NCBI RefSeq assembly: GCF_009729205.1
Contig: NZ_VTHB01000007.1
Span: 310,001 to 374,000 of the forward strand
Source: Mycobacteroides sp. CBMA 271
Lineage (GTDB): Bacteria; Actinomycetota; Actinomycetes; Mycobacteriales; Mycobacteriaceae
Reading direction: 5' to 3'
Length of the DNA: 64,000 bases
The position numbers were made by a program, and so were the translations under genes. The notes beneath the pieces are model-generated. The model ran no database searches and was not told the origin of the DNA. It saw nothing but the letters and a program-made list of their open reading frames with translations. This document shows positions 23,306-32,660 of the stretch, in pieces; positions within the stretch are counted from its first letter, which is position 1, and each line of letters opens with the position of its first letter.

Positions 23306-24658
23306 GTGAGTAATGACAGCGTCGTCGCGACAACTCCCCTGTACGACTACTACTGGCGGCCCGACATGGATCTACGGCCGGCCCCGCCGCGGCTGCGGTA
23401 CGACTCGATGTGGACGCAATCACGCAAGGACATCCTGAAACCGTGGATGGATTTCCACGAGGTTCCCCGTGAGACCCCTCGCACCCGACTGCTCGTCGAT
23501 CACTTGTGGCAGGGCGATGAGCTCATGGACGCGGTGGTCTCCCGATTTCGGATGATGCCCGCGGGCGAGGGTCGCAAGATGCTGAACCAGGCGCTCGATC
23601 ACGGCATCGACACGGTCGATAACCCACCGCAGGAGCTGATCACCCTCTTCCGCCATCTGGACAACCCGCCCGATTGGTACGACCCTGAACTCTGGGAGCG
23701 CGGTCGCCAGCTATGGAATGACTCATCACTGGCCGGGAAATTCGGTATGGGGTTCGGCGACACCTTCGGAACCTTTGTCGGCGACGAGGTTGCCTATGCC
23801 ACCGGCGCCACGGGGCGATTCGTCAATGACACCCTGCGGCGCAATCTGGAGACAACGGCATGGTTCCGCAAGATGACCTATCGGGGTGCACTGGAACGCT
23901 TTTCGGAGCCCTTCAAGGACACCGTGCGCGTGCGCCTCATGCATTCGTTGGTGCGCGCCGGGCTGCGACGATCCTGGGGCGATGAGCAATTCACCCACCA
24001 CGGAAATCCCATTTCCAACTCGATGATGATGGGCGCGGCGATGACCTTCGGCCTCATCCCCCCGCTGATCGATCATCAGCACGGACGCACCCGCACCATG
24101 GCGGATCTCGAAGCCGCCGTGATGTACTGGGCGTACATCGCCTACATCTTCGGCGTCGCCGAGGAACTCATTCCCAAGACGGTGGCCGAGGGCATGGAGA
24201 CGATGGACTACATGGTCGCCTATGCCGGGGGCCCGTCGGAGTGGACCGACACCATGATGGTTGCGGCGTTCGGTTTCGTGGACAAGGGAATTGCCGGCAA
24301 GATCGGCCGGCTGGTGTTCACCCCCGTACTCGGAATCGCGGCGTACTACGGCGGCGAGGAGTTGGTCCGGGCGCTGGTGCGCGCCACTCCCCTACGTGAT
24401 GCCCGGCTGCAACCCTGGACCGCACTCACCGGAGTCGCGGTGCGCGCCAATATTCAGCTGCGACGCGTCCTGGATATGCTGCCCGGCGCCAAACGCCGTG
24501 CCCGGCAACGCAATGGCGAGCTGCTCTGGTGGTCGGCAATGGTGTTAAACCGGGCGCTCGCCAAGCTGGGTGGGATAACCGACACGTCCTACACCCACCA
24601 TGACGCGACGGCGGCGACACCGGCTGGGTGCCCGGTGCCGCACGCCCCCCGCGTTTAA
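23306..24658 (+). CDS. MpaB-family / rubber-oxygenase-like protein (DUF2236)
   Basis: A 450-residue all-helical protein of the MpaB/Lcp oxygenase superfamily, whose members bind haem b and oxidise terpenoid or rubber-like substrates. Family-like features are the MGFGDTFGTFVGDEVAYAT region, several His/Arg pairs (FTHHGNPIS, LIDHQHGRTR) and the C-terminal helices. The start is uncertain: the GTG at 23306 has the SD sequence abutting it, and the next in-frame Met is 21 codons in. It is divergent from ftsK. Substrate unknown. Confidence 0.65.
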   Translation: MSNDSVVATTPLYDYYWRPDMDLRPAPPRLRYDSMWTQSRKDILKPWMDFHEVPRETPRTRLLVDHLWQGDELMDAVVSRFRMMPAGEGRKMLNQALDHGIDTVDNPPQELITLFRHLDNPPDWYDPELWERGRQLWNDSSLAGKFGMGFGDTFGTFVGDEVAYATGATGRFVNDTLRRNLETTAWFRKMTYRGALERFSEPFKDTVRVRLMHSLVRAGLRRSWGDEQFTHHGNPISNSMMMGAAMTFGLIPPLIDHQHGRTRTMADLEAAVMYWAYIAYIFGVAEELIPKTVAEGMETMDYMVAYAGGPSEWTDTMMVAAFGFVDKGIAGKIGRLVFTPVLGIAAYYGGEELVRALVRATPLRDARLQPWTALTGVAVRANIQLRRVLDMLPGAKRRARQRNGELLWWSAMVLNRALAKLGGITDTSYTHHDATAATPAGCPVPHAPRV

Positions 24659-24661
24659 CGG

Positions 24662-25171
24662 TTACTGCTCGTTGCCCAACCAAGTCTTGCCCGGCGTGAT
24701 GAGGAACCGGGAACCCGAATAGCCACCCTTGCCGGAACCCGCTCCGCCGCAGTACAGATGATTCTCGGGCGTTGTCGCGCAACGAACGTTGCGATACTCG
24801 ATGTAGTCATTGGCCGGCAGTACCCGCTGGGCCTCTCCGGAGGTAAATCGAATCTGCTCGGTGCTGTCGAAATGCGCAGACCCCTCACCGGAGAACCAGC
24901 CCACCTGATTCGTACCAGCTGGGGCTCCCGGGATACCGCCGTTGCAGCCGAAGCTGCCGTCATCCCAAATGCCGCAGTTCAGTCCGGATGGGGATGAGAA
25001 CCACACGCCGGGCTTATCGGCAATCCGGAACCCCTCGAAATCGAGCTTTGCATACTTACTGGTGTCCGGGTAGGGATCCTTCGGCGGATCCGCGACAGCA
25101 GACGTCGCCGTTCCTACCGACATGGCCAAGCCGGCGACCACACCCGCGATCGCAAACACTTTTCGCGACAT
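24662..25171 (-). CDS. Secreted protein with conserved cysteines, unknown function
   Basis: A 169-residue exported protein: signal peptide about 1-27 (MSRKVFAIAGVVAGLAMSVG..., cut after AVA), then a small beta-rich domain with Cys pairs in LNCGIWDDGSFGCNG and RCATTPENHLYCGG, probably two disulfides. I do not recognise a family with known function, though similar short secreted proteins are common in mycobacteria. ATG 25171 is chosen over the ATG at 25180 because GGGGAG lies 9 bases before it. It is divergent from a TetR gene that may control it. Confidence 0.65.
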   Translation of the reverse strand: MSRKVFAIAGVVAGLAMSVGTATSAVADPPKDPYPDTSKYAKLDFEGFRIADKPGVWFSSPSGLNCGIWDDGSFGCNGGIPGAPAGTNQVGWFSGEGSAHFDSTEQIRFTSGEAQRVLPANDYIEYRNVRCATTPENHLYCGGAGSGKGGYSGSRFLITPGKTWLGNEQ

Positions 25172-25338
25172 AGATTCCATCTCCCCTGTTTCCCAGTTAG
25201 GCCACACGACCCGCGTCGTCGGCAGTGGTGTATCGAAAATCCTACATGCCATGTTAACTGCACAAACCTCGAGCACAGATTCAGCTACCTTATTGATTAC
25301 CCTTCCCCTCATCCATAGATTCATCTACGGTTAGGGGT

Positions 25339-25890
25339 ATGACCGAGAAGGTCTCACGCAACGACTACTTCCGCGCGGCATTCGAGCTGCTGGCATTGGG
25401 CGGAAAGCCCGCCCTCACCACCACGGCGGTATGTCGGCGGATCGGTGTGACGACGGGCTCGCTGTATCACCACTTCGGCAGTGGGGCGCAGTTCTACATG
25501 GCCGTCATCGACTACTGGGAAAACGAAGTCACCGCCGCACAGCTGAAGCAGGTGGCCGCCGTCCGCGACCCTCAGGAGCGCCTCGCGGTACTGGAACAAA
25601 CGGCGCGGGACGCCGACCACGAAGTCGAGAAGGCTATCCGTGGATGGCCCGCCGCCGACCGGTACGTATCAGCGGCCATGCACCGTGTCGACCAGGTTCG
25701 GCATAAGCACCTCACCCGGCACTACATCGAGGCCGGTTTCGACCCCGCCCGCGCCGATACCCTGGCGCGCATCGGCTTCAGCATTTTGGTCGGTGCTCAG
25801 CAGATCGGCACCCAGGTGGATCGCAAGCGCCTCAACGCCGCACTCGACGAATACTCCGTCTGGATCAACTCATCGGTGCCGCGGCGCTGA
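25339..25890 (+). CDS. TetR-family transcriptional regulator
   Basis: A 183-residue TetR protein with N-terminal helix-turn-helix (TTTAVCRRIGVTTGSLYHHFG, about 29-49) and a helical ligand-binding domain. It is divergent from the secreted-protein gene (167 bases between starts), a common arrangement for a repressor and its target. Its last 21 bases overlap the convergent membrane-protein gene. Confidence 0.85.
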   Translation: MTEKVSRNDYFRAAFELLALGGKPALTTTAVCRRIGVTTGSLYHHFGSGAQFYMAVIDYWENEVTAAQLKQVAAVRDPQERLAVLEQTARDADHEVEKAIRGWPAADRYVSAAMHRVDQVRHKHLTRHYIEAGFDPARADTLARIGFSILVGAQQIGTQVDRKRLNAALDEYSVWINSSVPRR

Positions 25891-26445
25891 CCACTTCCCG
25901 CCGACCTTGGTGTAGCGAGACATCAGGGCGAGGGCCTCATCGGGAAACAACGCGCGGGGAAAGATCTCACGTGTCGCCGGCCGGGCCAAGAAGAGAATCC
26001 CCACCGCGTCGTCATTGACCAGCACGTTCTGAATCTCGGTGTAGTCACGCAGCATCATGAACCGGGCCGTCAGAAATGATTGTCCGAGTAGCGCATTGGT
26101 GGTTGGTCGCAGGGTCCAGAAGGTGAAGTCCGCGGATCTGAACTCAGCGCGCTGCACAGTGCCGGCCGGCACTGCCAGAATCGATCGCTTGGTCCGAGAG
26201 CGAATCACGGCGCCCAGAAGCATCACCAGTCCCAGTACGACGACCAGGATCACCACCCCGGAGGCCCGGCTCACTGCAATAAAGAAGAACGCGACGTACG
26301 CGACGGCGAGAGTCAGCAACAGCCAGACGCCCCGCGACCGCGTGAACGTCCGAAACGCGCCCTTCAGCAGCTCTTTCAGTCCGTCTTCGGTGAGGACGAC
26401 CTCGGTCTGAATCGGCACGTCCGGTGACAACACTTGACCGGTCAT
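25870..26445 (-). CDS. YcxB-like membrane protein
   Basis: A 191-residue protein with a polar N-terminus, two adjacent membrane helices (about 39-58 and 62-81), then a cytoplasmic beta-rich domain ending in the YTEIQNVLVNDDAVGILF and FPRALFPDEALALM strands seen in YcxB-like proteins. Function unknown. The 3' end overlaps tetR convergently by 21 bases, so antisense interplay is possible. Confidence 0.65.
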   Translation of the reverse strand: MTGQVLSPDVPIQTEVVLTEDGLKELLKGAFRTFTRSRGVWLLLTLAVAYVAFFFIAVSRASGVVILVVVLGLVMLLGAVIRSRTKRSILAVPAGTVQRAEFRSADFTFWTLRPTTNALLGQSFLTARFMMLRDYTEIQNVLVNDDAVGILFLARPATREIFPRALFPDEALALMSRYTKVGGKWSAPRHR

Positions 26446-26530
26446 ATCCCTCCCTGGTTGCCCCGAACCCTATCCACTTCCGCTTCGGTACGGTGGAAAC
26501 CGATCCACTCCCAACGACGAGAGGTGTTCC

Positions 26531-26842
26531 ATGCCCACTGTGGTGGCGTTCCTGTATCCCCAGCCAGACAAGCGCGACGAGGTCCGCGCCGCACTCCTGG
26601 AAACGATCCCGCTGGTTCACGGCGAACCGGGCTGCGGCCTGTACACCCTGCATGAGGCTCACGACCGCTTCGTTTTCGTCGAGTTCTGGGAGAGCAACGA
26701 GGCGCTCGCCGAGCACGGCAAGGCCCCCGCGGTCACCGCGATGTTCGGCAAGGTGGGCCCGCTACTCAGCCAGGCGCCGGAAATCGTTGTCGGCGAACCC
26801 GTTCCGGCAGGCGATCCCGCCAAGGGTGATTTGGTGCACTGA
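26531..26842 (+). CDS. Antibiotic biosynthesis monooxygenase (ABM) domain protein
   Basis: A 103-residue ferredoxin-like ABM-fold protein (PTVVAFLYPQPDKRDEV...LYTLHEAHDRFVFVEFWES), a fold seen in small oxygenases and haem-degrading enzymes. M. tuberculosis has a like-sized gene (Rv2749) in the same place. It is one base ahead of the SDR gene, so they form one operon. Cofactor-free activity is possible but not provable from sequence. Confidence 0.78.
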   Translation: MPTVVAFLYPQPDKRDEVRAALLETIPLVHGEPGCGLYTLHEAHDRFVFVEFWESNEALAEHGKAPAVTAMFGKVGPLLSQAPEIVVGEPVPAGDPAKGDLVH

Positions 26843-26843
26843 G

Positions 26844-27665
26844 ATGGGCAAGCTTGACGGCAAGGTCGCCTTCATCACCGGCGCGGCTCGCGGCCAGGGC
26901 CGTGCTCACGCGATCAAGCTGGCCTCCGAGGGCGCCAGCATCATCGCGGTCGACATCTGTTCGCAGATCTCCTCGGTGGAATACCCGATGGCCACCGTCG
27001 AGGACCTCGACCTCACCGTCAAAGAGGTTGATGCCCTGGGTCGCGGTATCTCCGCACACCAGACCGATGTCCGCGACCGCAGCGCACTGCAGGCGGCATT
27101 CGATGCGGGGGTCGAGGCGCTCGGGCCGGTGGACATCGTGGTCGCTAATGCCGGTATCGCCACCCTGACTCCCGAGTCCGGCGATGACGGCTGGCGCGAT
27201 GTCCTCGACGTCAACCTCACCGGCGTGTATCACACCATCGAGGTGGCCCGGCCGTCCTTGGTGGAGCGCGGTGTGGGAGGTTCGATCGTGCTCATCAGCT
27301 CGGTGGCGGGACTGACCGGCATGGTGATGGACAGTCCGGGTGGACTCGCCTACACCGCGGCCAAACACGGACTCGTCGGATTGATGCGCAGCTATGCCAA
27401 TATGCTTGCACCCCATAACATTCGGGTGAACACCATTCATCCGTCCGGGGTCGCAACGCCAATGTTGGTCAACCCGATTACCGAGGAGCTCTTCGCCAAC
27501 GGCGCACCCGCGGGAATGTCCGACACCGGTAACGCATTGCCGGTCATCTTGATGGAACCCGAAGAGATGGCCAACGCGGTGGCGTGGCTGGTGTCCGACG
27601 ACGCCAGGTACGTCACCGGCGTTGCCCTCCCCGTCGACGCGGGCTTCACCAACCGCCGCACCTAG
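26844..27665 (+). CDS. SDR-family oxidoreductase, mycofactocin-coupled type
   Basis: A 273-residue short-chain dehydrogenase: NAD motif TGAARGQG (about 12-19), NAG, Ser...Tyr-x3-Lys with YTAAKHG. The GQGRAHA block and the long insertion after IAVDIC (QISSVEYPMATVEDL) are typical of SDRs that keep a bound NAD re-oxidised by mycofactocin. It corresponds to Rv2750. It sits between an ABM protein and a methyltransferase, with 1-base and 0-base gaps. Confidence 0.85.
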   Translation: MGKLDGKVAFITGAARGQGRAHAIKLASEGASIIAVDICSQISSVEYPMATVEDLDLTVKEVDALGRGISAHQTDVRDRSALQAAFDAGVEALGPVDIVVANAGIATLTPESGDDGWRDVLDVNLTGVYHTIEVARPSLVERGVGGSIVLISSVAGLTGMVMDSPGGLAYTAAKHGLVGLMRSYANMLAPHNIRVNTIHPSGVATPMLVNPITEELFANGAPAGMSDTGNALPVILMEPEEMANAVAWLVSDDARYVTGVALPVDAGFTNRRT

Positions 27666-28535
27666 ATGTCTCAGTCGAATCCCGCCGCGCAGACCGCCTT
27701 CGGCCCCATGGCGATTGCGGCGATCGAGCAGCATCAGCCGCGGGGTTCGCGGATCGTCGACGACGATCTGGCCGCGGCGATCTTGCCCGGCAGCTTGCGG
27801 TGGTTCGTCCGCGCCCTGGCGTGGACGCCACTGCGTAACCTGTTGGTCAGGCTGGCCGAGCGCGCAGGGCAAGGCGCCTGGTCGATCTTCGTGTGCCGCA
27901 AGCGTTATATCGACGATCAGCTTGCCGCCGGACAATTCGACGCCGTAGTCGACTTGGGCGCCGGGCTGGACACCAGAGGATCCCGACTGGCCCCAATCTC
28001 TCCAATCCCGGTGTTCGAGGTCGACCAGCCGGTGAACACCGCGGTCAAGCGGCGCGCCATCAAGCGGGCTATCGGCAAGGTGCCACCCTCGGTTCACTTG
28101 ATACCGGTCGATTTCCAGCGGGACGATCTGGCCGACGCGCTGCGGCGGGCCGGACACGACATCACCGCACGTACTTTCTTCATCTGGGAGGGTGTCACCC
28201 AGTACATCCCCGAGCCCGCAGTCCGCGCGACATTGGCGGCGCTGAGCACGGCCGCGCCCGGCAGCCGCATTGCCTTCACCTACGTACAGCGCGACTTCAT
28301 CGACGGCTCGAATCTGTACGGGAACACGATCCTGTACAAGCGGTTTCGGGTGAGGAGCCAGGTGTGGATGTTCGGGCTTTCACCGGACGCGGTAGCGCCA
28401 CTGCTCGCCGAGTACGGCTGGCGTGTGGTCGAGGATGTCAGCGGTCCAGAGTTCCAGGAGCGCTACCTGACACCAGCCGGACGCCAACTATCGACCACCG
28501 AACTTGAGCGGACCGTTCTCGCCGAGAAGATCTAG
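27666..28535 (+). CDS. SAM-dependent methyltransferase of the mycobacterial Leu-carboxyl-MT-like family
   Basis: A 289-residue protein corresponding to Rv2751: VVDLGAGLDTRGSRL (SAM motif I), FEVDQP, and FIWEGVTQYIPE. The family has the leucine carboxyl methyltransferase fold but substrates in mycobacteria are unknown. The ATG directly follows the SDR stop codon, so the genes are co-translated. It is convergent with rnj. Confidence 0.82.
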   Translation: MSQSNPAAQTAFGPMAIAAIEQHQPRGSRIVDDDLAAAILPGSLRWFVRALAWTPLRNLLVRLAERAGQGAWSIFVCRKRYIDDQLAAGQFDAVVDLGAGLDTRGSRLAPISPIPVFEVDQPVNTAVKRRAIKRAIGKVPPSVHLIPVDFQRDDLADALRRAGHDITARTFFIWEGVTQYIPEPAVRATLAALSTAAPGSRIAFTYVQRDFIDGSNLYGNTILYKRFRVRSQVWMFGLSPDAVAPLLAEYGWRVVEDVSGPEFQERYLTPAGRQLSTTELERTVLAEKI

Positions 28536-28543
28536 CTCGAGAG

Positions 28544-30235
28544 TTAATCCACGGTCAGCACGGTCGGCACGATCATCGGCTGGCGTCGATAGACCTCGCC
28601 TACCCACTTGCCGACCACGCGCCGCACCGCCTGGGCGATGCGATTGGTATCGGTGACCGACTGTCCGACAAGCGAATTAAGCTCCGCAATCACCATCTCG
28701 GTCACGGGGTCGAGCGCCTTGGGGTCATCGGAGAAGCCCCGCGAGGACAGTTCCGGCCTGCCGACGGTGCGCCCGTCGCGACGCACCATGACGGTGACCG
28801 CGATGAATCCCCCGTTACCCAGAACCAGGCGCTCGCCCACGGTCGCATCGGAGACATCACCGTCGACCAGGCCGTGCACAAACATCTTGCCCACCGGGAC
28901 CCGGCCGGAGATGCGGGCACGCTCGTTGTGCAGGTCGACGCTGACGCCGTTCTCCGCCAAGACGATCCGATCCTCGTCCACACCGGTCTTGGCCGCCAGG
29001 CCCGCATTGGCGCGCATGTGCCGCCAGGTGCCGTGCACGGGCATCACATTGCGCGGTCGTACTGCGTTGTACAGGTACAGCAGCTCACCGGCATAGGCGT
29101 GTCCCGAGACATGTACCCGTGCATGCGTATTGGTGACGACGCGGGTGCCCACCTTCGCCAGGGAGTCGATGACGCCGTAAACGGCCTCCTCGTTGCCGGG
29201 CACCAGCGATGAGGACAGAATGACCAAATCGTCAGTGGTTAGCGTGATTTGACGGTGATCGCCCCGCGCCATCCGCGACAGCGCGGCCATCGGCTCGCCC
29301 TGCGTGCCGGTGGTGACCAGCACCACCCGTTGCGGCGCAAGATCATTCGCCGCCTCGACGTTGATAAGGTCGCGGTCTTCGACGTCGAGGAATCCCAGGT
29401 CACGCGCGATGCCCATGTTGCGCACCATGGAGCGGCCCACGAGCGCAACCCGGCGGCCATGCGCCACCGAGGCGTCGATGATCTGCTGCACCCGCGCCAC
29501 ATTGCTGGCAAAACACGCGATGATCACGCGACCGCGGGCGGTTTCGATGAGGCGGTTCAGGGTAGGCGCGATCTCGCTCTCCGACGGACCCACTCCCGGT
29601 ATCTCGGAGTTGGTGGAGTCGACGAGAAACAGGTCGACACCCCTGTCCCCCAGACCGGACAGTCCGGGCAAGTCGGTCGGGCGACGGTCCGGGGGCAGCG
29701 GGTCAAGCTTGATGTCGCCGGTGTGCAGGATGGTGCCGGCCTCGGTGTGCACCGCGATGGCGAGCGCATCGGGAATGGAGTGGTTCACCGCGAAGTATTC
29801 GCATTCGAACGCGCCGTGCGTTGACCGTTCGCCCTCGGCGACCTTGACGAATCGCGGGGTGATGCGATGTTCCCGGCACTTGGCTTCCACCAACGCGAGC
29901 GTGAAGGCCGATCCGACGACGGGAATGTCGGGGCGCAGCTTCAGCAGGAACGGAATCGCCCCGATGTGGTCCTCATGTGCGTGCGTCAGGACCAGCGCTT
30001 CGACGTCGTCGAGACGATCCTGGATGTGGCGGATGTCGGGGAGGATCAGGTCGACGCCGGGTTCCTCGTGGCCCGGGAAAAGAACGCCGCAGTCGATGAT
30101 GAGCAGACGCCCACGAAGCTCAAAAACCGTCATGTTGCGGCCGATTTCGCTGATGCCACCGAGCGCAGTCACGCGCAGTGCCCCCTCGGCGAGCGGTCCG
30201 GGCGCGCGCAGATCGTCGGGTGGAGTAATCGGCAC
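28544..30235 (-). CDS. rnj: Ribonuclease J
   Basis: A 563-residue beta-CASP metallo-beta-lactamase nuclease with 5' exo- and endonuclease activity. The metal site HxHxDH is HAHEDHIG (85-92). The beta-CASP block (IACFASNVARVQQIID) and a C-terminal domain are present. It corresponds to Rv2752c. The GTG at 30235 directly abuts the dapA stop, so the two are co-translated, an arrangement conserved in mycobacteria. Confidence 0.95.
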   Translation of the reverse strand: MPITPPDDLRAPGPLAEGALRVTALGGISEIGRNMTVFELRGRLLIIDCGVLFPGHEEPGVDLILPDIRHIQDRLDDVEALVLTHAHEDHIGAIPFLLKLRPDIPVVGSAFTLALVEAKCREHRITPRFVKVAEGERSTHGAFECEYFAVNHSIPDALAIAVHTEAGTILHTGDIKLDPLPPDRRPTDLPGLSGLGDRGVDLFLVDSTNSEIPGVGPSESEIAPTLNRLIETARGRVIIACFASNVARVQQIIDASVAHGRRVALVGRSMVRNMGIARDLGFLDVEDRDLINVEAANDLAPQRVVLVTTGTQGEPMAALSRMARGDHRQITLTTDDLVILSSSLVPGNEEAVYGVIDSLAKVGTRVVTNTHARVHVSGHAYAGELLYLYNAVRPRNVMPVHGTWRHMRANAGLAAKTGVDEDRIVLAENGVSVDLHNERARISGRVPVGKMFVHGLVDGDVSDATVGERLVLGNGGFIAVTVMVRRDGRTVGRPELSSRGFSDDPKALDPVTEMVIAELNSLVGQSVTDTNRIAQAVRRVVGKWVGEVYRRQPMIVPTVLTVD

Positions 30236-31129
30236 CTACAGCACCCCAGCAGCGCGCATATCGGCGGCCAATCCGTCGATCTGTTCCGGAGTCGGCGGAA
30301 CATTGGGCAGACGCGGATCGCCAACATCGATGCCCTGCAAGCGAAGCCCAGCCTTGACGGCCCCCACTGCCCCGAGGCGCCGACACGCCTCGGTCACGGG
30401 AGCAACCTGCGCATTGAGCTTGCGCGCGGTCTCCACATCACCTGCGTTGTAGGCAGCCAGCAGCTCACGCAGCGGCCCAGCGACGAAATGCGATATGACG
30501 CTGATGAATCCAACCGCCCCCACCGAGAGCCAGGGCAGGTTCAGCGGGTCATCGCCCGAGTAGTAGACGAGGTCGGTACCCGCGATGATCTGCGCGCCGC
30601 CATGCAGATCACCCTTGGCATCCTTGACGGCCACGATGTTCGGGTGGGCGGCAAGCTCGCGGATGACGTGGAAGTCGATCGGAATGACCGAGCGCGGCGG
30701 AATGTCGTACAGGATGACCGGCACGGTGACCGCATCCGCGACGGCTGTGAAATGCGCCAGCAGCCCTGCCTGCGAGGGCCGCGAGTAGTACGGGGTGACG
30801 ACGAGCAGCCCGTCGGCACCGGCGGCCTCGCACTCGCGGGACAGCTTGATGCTGTGCGCGGTGTCGTAGGTGCCGGATCCGGCGATGATGCGGGCGCGGT
30901 CGCCGACGGCGGCCACCACCTCACGGAGCAGGGTCAGCTTCTCGGCGTCGGAGGTCACGGGTGACTCTCCGGTGGTGCCGGAGAGCACGAGACCATCGCA
31001 TCCGGCGTCGACCAAATGCGCGGCCAACCGGACCGCGGTGTCGACGTCAAGGGCGCCATCGGCATCAAACGGGGTCACCATCGCGGTGAGCACGGTGCCG
31101 AGCCGCGCCACTGTTCCACCTGCTGTCAC
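30236..31129 (-). CDS. dapA: 4-hydroxy-tetrahydrodipicolinate synthase
   Basis: A 297-residue TIM-barrel aldolase making the first lysine/diaminopimelate-specific intermediate from pyruvate and aspartate semialdehyde. Motifs are SGTTGE, the VTPYYSRPSQAGL loop with the catalytic Tyr, and the Schiff-base Lys in VAVKDAKGD. It corresponds to Rv2753c and precedes rnj without a gap. Confidence 0.95.
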   Translation of the reverse strand: MTAGGTVARLGTVLTAMVTPFDADGALDVDTAVRLAAHLVDAGCDGLVLSGTTGESPVTSDAEKLTLLREVVAAVGDRARIIAGSGTYDTAHSIKLSRECEAAGADGLLVVTPYYSRPSQAGLLAHFTAVADAVTVPVILYDIPPRSVIPIDFHVIRELAAHPNIVAVKDAKGDLHGGAQIIAGTDLVYYSGDDPLNLPWLSVGAVGFISVISHFVAGPLRELLAAYNAGDVETARKLNAQVAPVTEACRRLGAVGAVKAGLRLQGIDVGDPRLPNVPPTPEQIDGLAADMRAAGVL

Positions 31130-31177
31130 GGCATGAGAATACCCGCCGCGACCAAGCGATTACCCCCGGAGGCCCGT

Positions 31178-31249
31178 CCAGTTCGCATGCCCAGTGTCAC
31201 TTCGCACGCGAAGCTTCGGCGCCGAACGGAAGTTCGGCATGCGAACTGG
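31178..31249 (-). terminator. 14-bp perfect inverted repeat between thyX and dapA
   Basis: CCAGTTCGCATGCC (31178-31191) and GGCATGCGAACTGG (31236-31249) are exact complements. The 44-base loop itself contains smaller dyads such as TTCGGCGCCGAA. It begins 16 bases after the thyX stop on the minus strand. It is a probable terminator or mRNA-end structure, without a U-tract. Confidence 0.5.
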
Positions 31250-31265
31250 TGAACACGCAGGTGTT

Positions 31266-32018
31266 CTATCCCTCGTAGACCAGCGGGGAAATCGCGACCT
31301 CGCTGCCGTCGGCCAACGTCGCGATGTCGAAGTCGCCAAAGATCGACGGGGCCAGGTCGGTGAGCTCGCGCAGACAGGCAATGGCCAGGCGGCGAATCTC
31401 CACGTCGGCGTGCTCGCTGGCCCGCATCGCGATGAAGTGCCGCCACGCCCGATAGTTCCCGGTGACGACGATGCGCGTCTCGGTGGCATTGGGCAGGACC
31501 GACCGGGCGGCCTGCCGCGCCTGCTTGCGCCGCAGTACCGCGTTGGGGACATCAGCAAGCTTGGATTCCAACTTCTCGAGCAGCTCGACGTAGGCGGCGC
31601 GGCTTGCGTCGGTGGCCTTGCGCAGCAGCTCGACCAGCTCGGGGTCTTCCTCCACGGCCGGGGGAAGGACGACGTTGGAGTCGGCCTCGGGGACGAACCG
31701 CTGGGACAGCTGCGAGTAGGAGAAGTGGCGGTGCCGGATCAGCTCGTGGGTGCAGGAGCGCGATATGCCGGTGATGTAGAAGGTGACCGAGGCGTGTTCG
31801 AGCACCGACAGGTGGCCCACCTCGATGACATGGCGTAGGTAGCTCGCGTTGCTCGCCGTGCGCGGGTTGGGCTTGGACCAGCTCTGGTAGCAGGCCCGCC
31901 CGGCGAATTCGACCAGCGCCGGTCCACCGTCGGCATCGGTACTCCAGTCGATGTCTGGAGGTGCGATGAAGTCGGTCTTAGCTATCAGCTGCACGCGCAG
32001 CGGCACGATCTCGGCCAC
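31266..32018 (-). CDS. thyX: Flavin-dependent thymidylate synthase ThyX
   Basis: A 250-residue FAD enzyme that methylates dUMP to dTMP using methylenetetrahydrofolate and NADPH. The signature RHRHFSYSQLSQR matches RHRx7S, and SCTHELI and NATETRIV are also present. GTG 32018 gives the 250-residue length of M. tuberculosis ThyX (Rv2754c); a second GTG two codons earlier is possible. The genome also carries thyA, 3 kb away, so both routes to dTMP are present. Confidence 0.95.
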   Translation of the reverse strand: MAEIVPLRVQLIAKTDFIAPPDIDWSTDADGGPALVEFAGRACYQSWSKPNPRTASNASYLRHVIEVGHLSVLEHASVTFYITGISRSCTHELIRHRHFSYSQLSQRFVPEADSNVVLPPAVEEDPELVELLRKATDASRAAYVELLEKLESKLADVPNAVLRRKQARQAARSVLPNATETRIVVTGNYRAWRHFIAMRASEHADVEIRRLAIACLRELTDLAPSIFGDFDIATLADGSEVAISPLVYEG

Positions 32019-32117
32019 GCGCACACCCTACTTGCCGCCGACACGCCCGTTCGTGGCGAACACCTGCGATACGAACCCGCCACCACACGGCGTGTCGGCG
32101 GACGGGAGACTGGGCCG

Positions 32118-32660
32118 GTGAGCTCATGGACACTCGGACCCACCAACGGCACGCTGACCCTGCGCACCGGGGTCGCCGGGCGGGCGGCCCGCATGGGACA
32201 TCGTCTGACACTCGTCATGGAGTCGTGGACCATCTCGGTCGAGGAATCCTCCGAAGGCCCGGCATCCGTGCGCCTCGTTGTCGAGGTCGGCTCGCTACGC
32301 GTGGAGCAGGGCGAGGGCGGGCTGACGCCCCTGACCGGGCCGGAGAAGGCCATTGTGAAGGCCAACGCGTTGAAGACACTGAACGCCAAGCGATTTCCCA
32401 CCATCGAGTTCCGGTCCGAGACGATCAGCGAGACGGCCGCGGGCTACCGCATGCATGGTCCGCTGACCATTCACGGGGTGACCCAGGCCGTCGAGATCGA
32501 CCTCGACGTTGCGCGGGACGGCGCGGATCAGCAGTTGAGCCTCACCGCGGAGGTGTCCCAGAAGGCGTACCAGGTGAAACCGTTCTCGATGGCGATGGGA
32601 ACACTGAAGGTCGCCGACCTGGTCATCGTGTCTTTCGAAGGACGGCGCCAAGGGGCCTGA
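32118..32660 (+). CDS. YceI-family lipid-binding protein
   Basis: A 180-residue protein of the YceI fold, a lipocalin-like barrel that binds isoprenoids or other lipids: LRTGVAGRAARMGHRLTL, KTLNAKRFPTIEFRS, GPLTIHGVTQAV. No signal peptide is visible, so it may be cytoplasmic. GTG start at 32118. Its 3' 38 bases overlap the convergent AlkX-like gene. Confidence 0.8.
   Translation: MSSWTLGPTNGTLTLRTGVAGRAARMGHRLTLVMESWTISVEESSEGPASVRLVVEVGSLRVEQGEGGLTPLTGPEKAIVKANALKTLNAKRFPTIEFRSETISETAAGYRMHGPLTIHGVTQAVEIDLDVARDGADQQLSLTAEVSQKAYQVKPFSMAMGTLKVADLVIVSFEGRRQGA

Noticed and set aside
26766..28157. 463-codon minus-strand frame opposite the SDR and methyltransferase genes
   Set aside because: His/Gly/Asp-rich composition typical of an antisense shadow; the plus-strand genes have complete catalytic motifs.
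29304..30964. Two long plus-strand frames opposite rnj and dapA
   Set aside because: They mirror codon structure of rnj and dapA and show Arg/Ser-rich low-complexity protein without motifs.
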